Source: Flavobacteriales bacterium CG_4_9_14_3_um_filter_32_8 (GTDB lineage Bacteria > Bacteroidota > Bacteroidia > Flavobacteriales_E > Vicingaceae). From it: DNA of 5,707 bases. Location: assembly GCA_002790175.1 (NCBI GenBank), contig PFUQ01000163.1:1-5707 (forward strand), in the 5' to 3' direction. Below are positions 5,527 through 5,707 of the stretch, piece by piece. The notes under the pieces were generated by a model. That model ran no database searches. It had not been told where the DNA came from and was given only the letters and a program-made list of their open reading frames with translations. Position 1 is the stretch's first letter. The number at the start of each line of letters is the position of its first letter. A program made the translations under genes and the position numbers.

Positions 5527-5707
5527 TTAAAATTCTTGTTCAATTTTATCGGCTAAAACCGAAGAAAGTTTACGATACGATTCTTTTGTCCACCCAGCTA
5601 CATGAGGACTTAGCACCACTTTATCCGATTGTGCTAGGAAGTTGAAAGCATCAGGTAAATCTTTGGAGTGGATGGTTTCAAACGATTTAGTTTCATATTC
5701 CAACACA
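5527..5707 (-). CDS. D-2-hydroxyacid dehydrogenase / D-3-phosphoglycerate dehydrogenase (C-terminal part)
   Basis: The last 59 codons and stop are visible; the gene runs off the right edge. The segment begins VLEYETKSFE, continues LPDAFNFLAQSDKVVLSPHV and ends AGWTKESYRKLSSVLADKIE-QEF. SPHVAGWT carries the catalytic histidine (codon 5602-5604) of the NAD-dependent D-2-hydroxyacid dehydrogenase family, and the surrounding text resembles Bacteroidota phosphoglycerate dehydrogenase-like proteins that lack an ACT domain. The substrate cannot be decided from this part. The gene end is intact and is the parent form of the two remnants C1 and C2. It is convergent with the Bro-N gene, the two stops being 4 bases apart. 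Confidence 0.88.
   Translation of the reverse strand, partial: VLEYETKSFETIHSKDLPDAFNFLAQSDKVVLSPHVAGWTKESYRKLSSVLADKIEQEF
5540..5558. repeat. 19-bp direct-repeat core, copy 3 of 3 (in the intact gene)
   Basis: It is identical to 3156-3174 and 4482-4500 but lies within the functional dehydrogenase gene, where it encodes VLADKIE (minus strand). This would be the current attachment site if the cassettes integrate at this gene end. Confidence 0.93.

Noticed and set aside
3156..5558. Composite transposon or IS target-site duplications
   Set aside because: There is no transposase and no terminal inverted repeats, and the repeated segment is longer and coding, matching a specific gene end rather than a random short target duplication.

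Overview
The window looks like chromosomal DNA of an AT-rich Gram-negative bacterium of the phylum Bacteroidota, most likely of flavobacterial type. Three things point there: a fused HU-like/transmembrane/SPOR protein typical of that phylum, a canonical Bacteroidota promoter (TTTG, 19 bp, TATCTTTG) upstream of one gene, and an LPS gene (kdsB). No rRNA, tRNA, CRISPR array, insertion sequence or recombinase gene was seen.

Layout. Positions 2-70 hold the last codons of a cold-shock protein gene, followed by a strong intrinsic terminator (98-127). A divergent pair follows: dprA on the minus strand (144-1247) and kdsB on the plus strand (1307-2041), with a 59-bp gap between them. Just downstream of kdsB, on the same strand, is an HU-CCDC81-like/SPOR membrane protein gene (2081-3139). 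The right edge (5527-5707, minus strand) is the C-terminal part of a D-2-hydroxyacid/phosphoglycerate dehydrogenase gene. Between these two housekeeping genes lie two genes of accessory character: an AAA ATPase with a DUF4143-type C-terminus (3180-4367, minus) and a Bro-N/DinD-like protein (4671-5522, plus).

The main observation is that the 3' end of the dehydrogenase gene occurs three times in the same orientation, at 3134-3187, 4469-4513 and 5527-5571. All three share an identical 19-base core, and all three keep the same reading frame (LADKIE.EF) up to a stop. The copies bracket the ATPase gene and the Bro-N gene separately. The simplest reading is that HU-SPOR and the dehydrogenase were once directly convergent neighbours, and that two single-gene cassettes were inserted one after the other at the 3' end of the dehydrogenase gene. 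Each insertion left a short copy of that end behind, as integrating elements do at gene-end attachment sites. No integrase is encoded here, so the mobilising activity is unknown.

The 303-bp gap between the two cargo genes also carries three copies of a second repeat (CATTTGAT...CACTATTT). One copy overlaps the -33 element of the ATPase promoter and one abuts the likely -7 box of the Bro-N gene. The two cargo genes may therefore share an operator.
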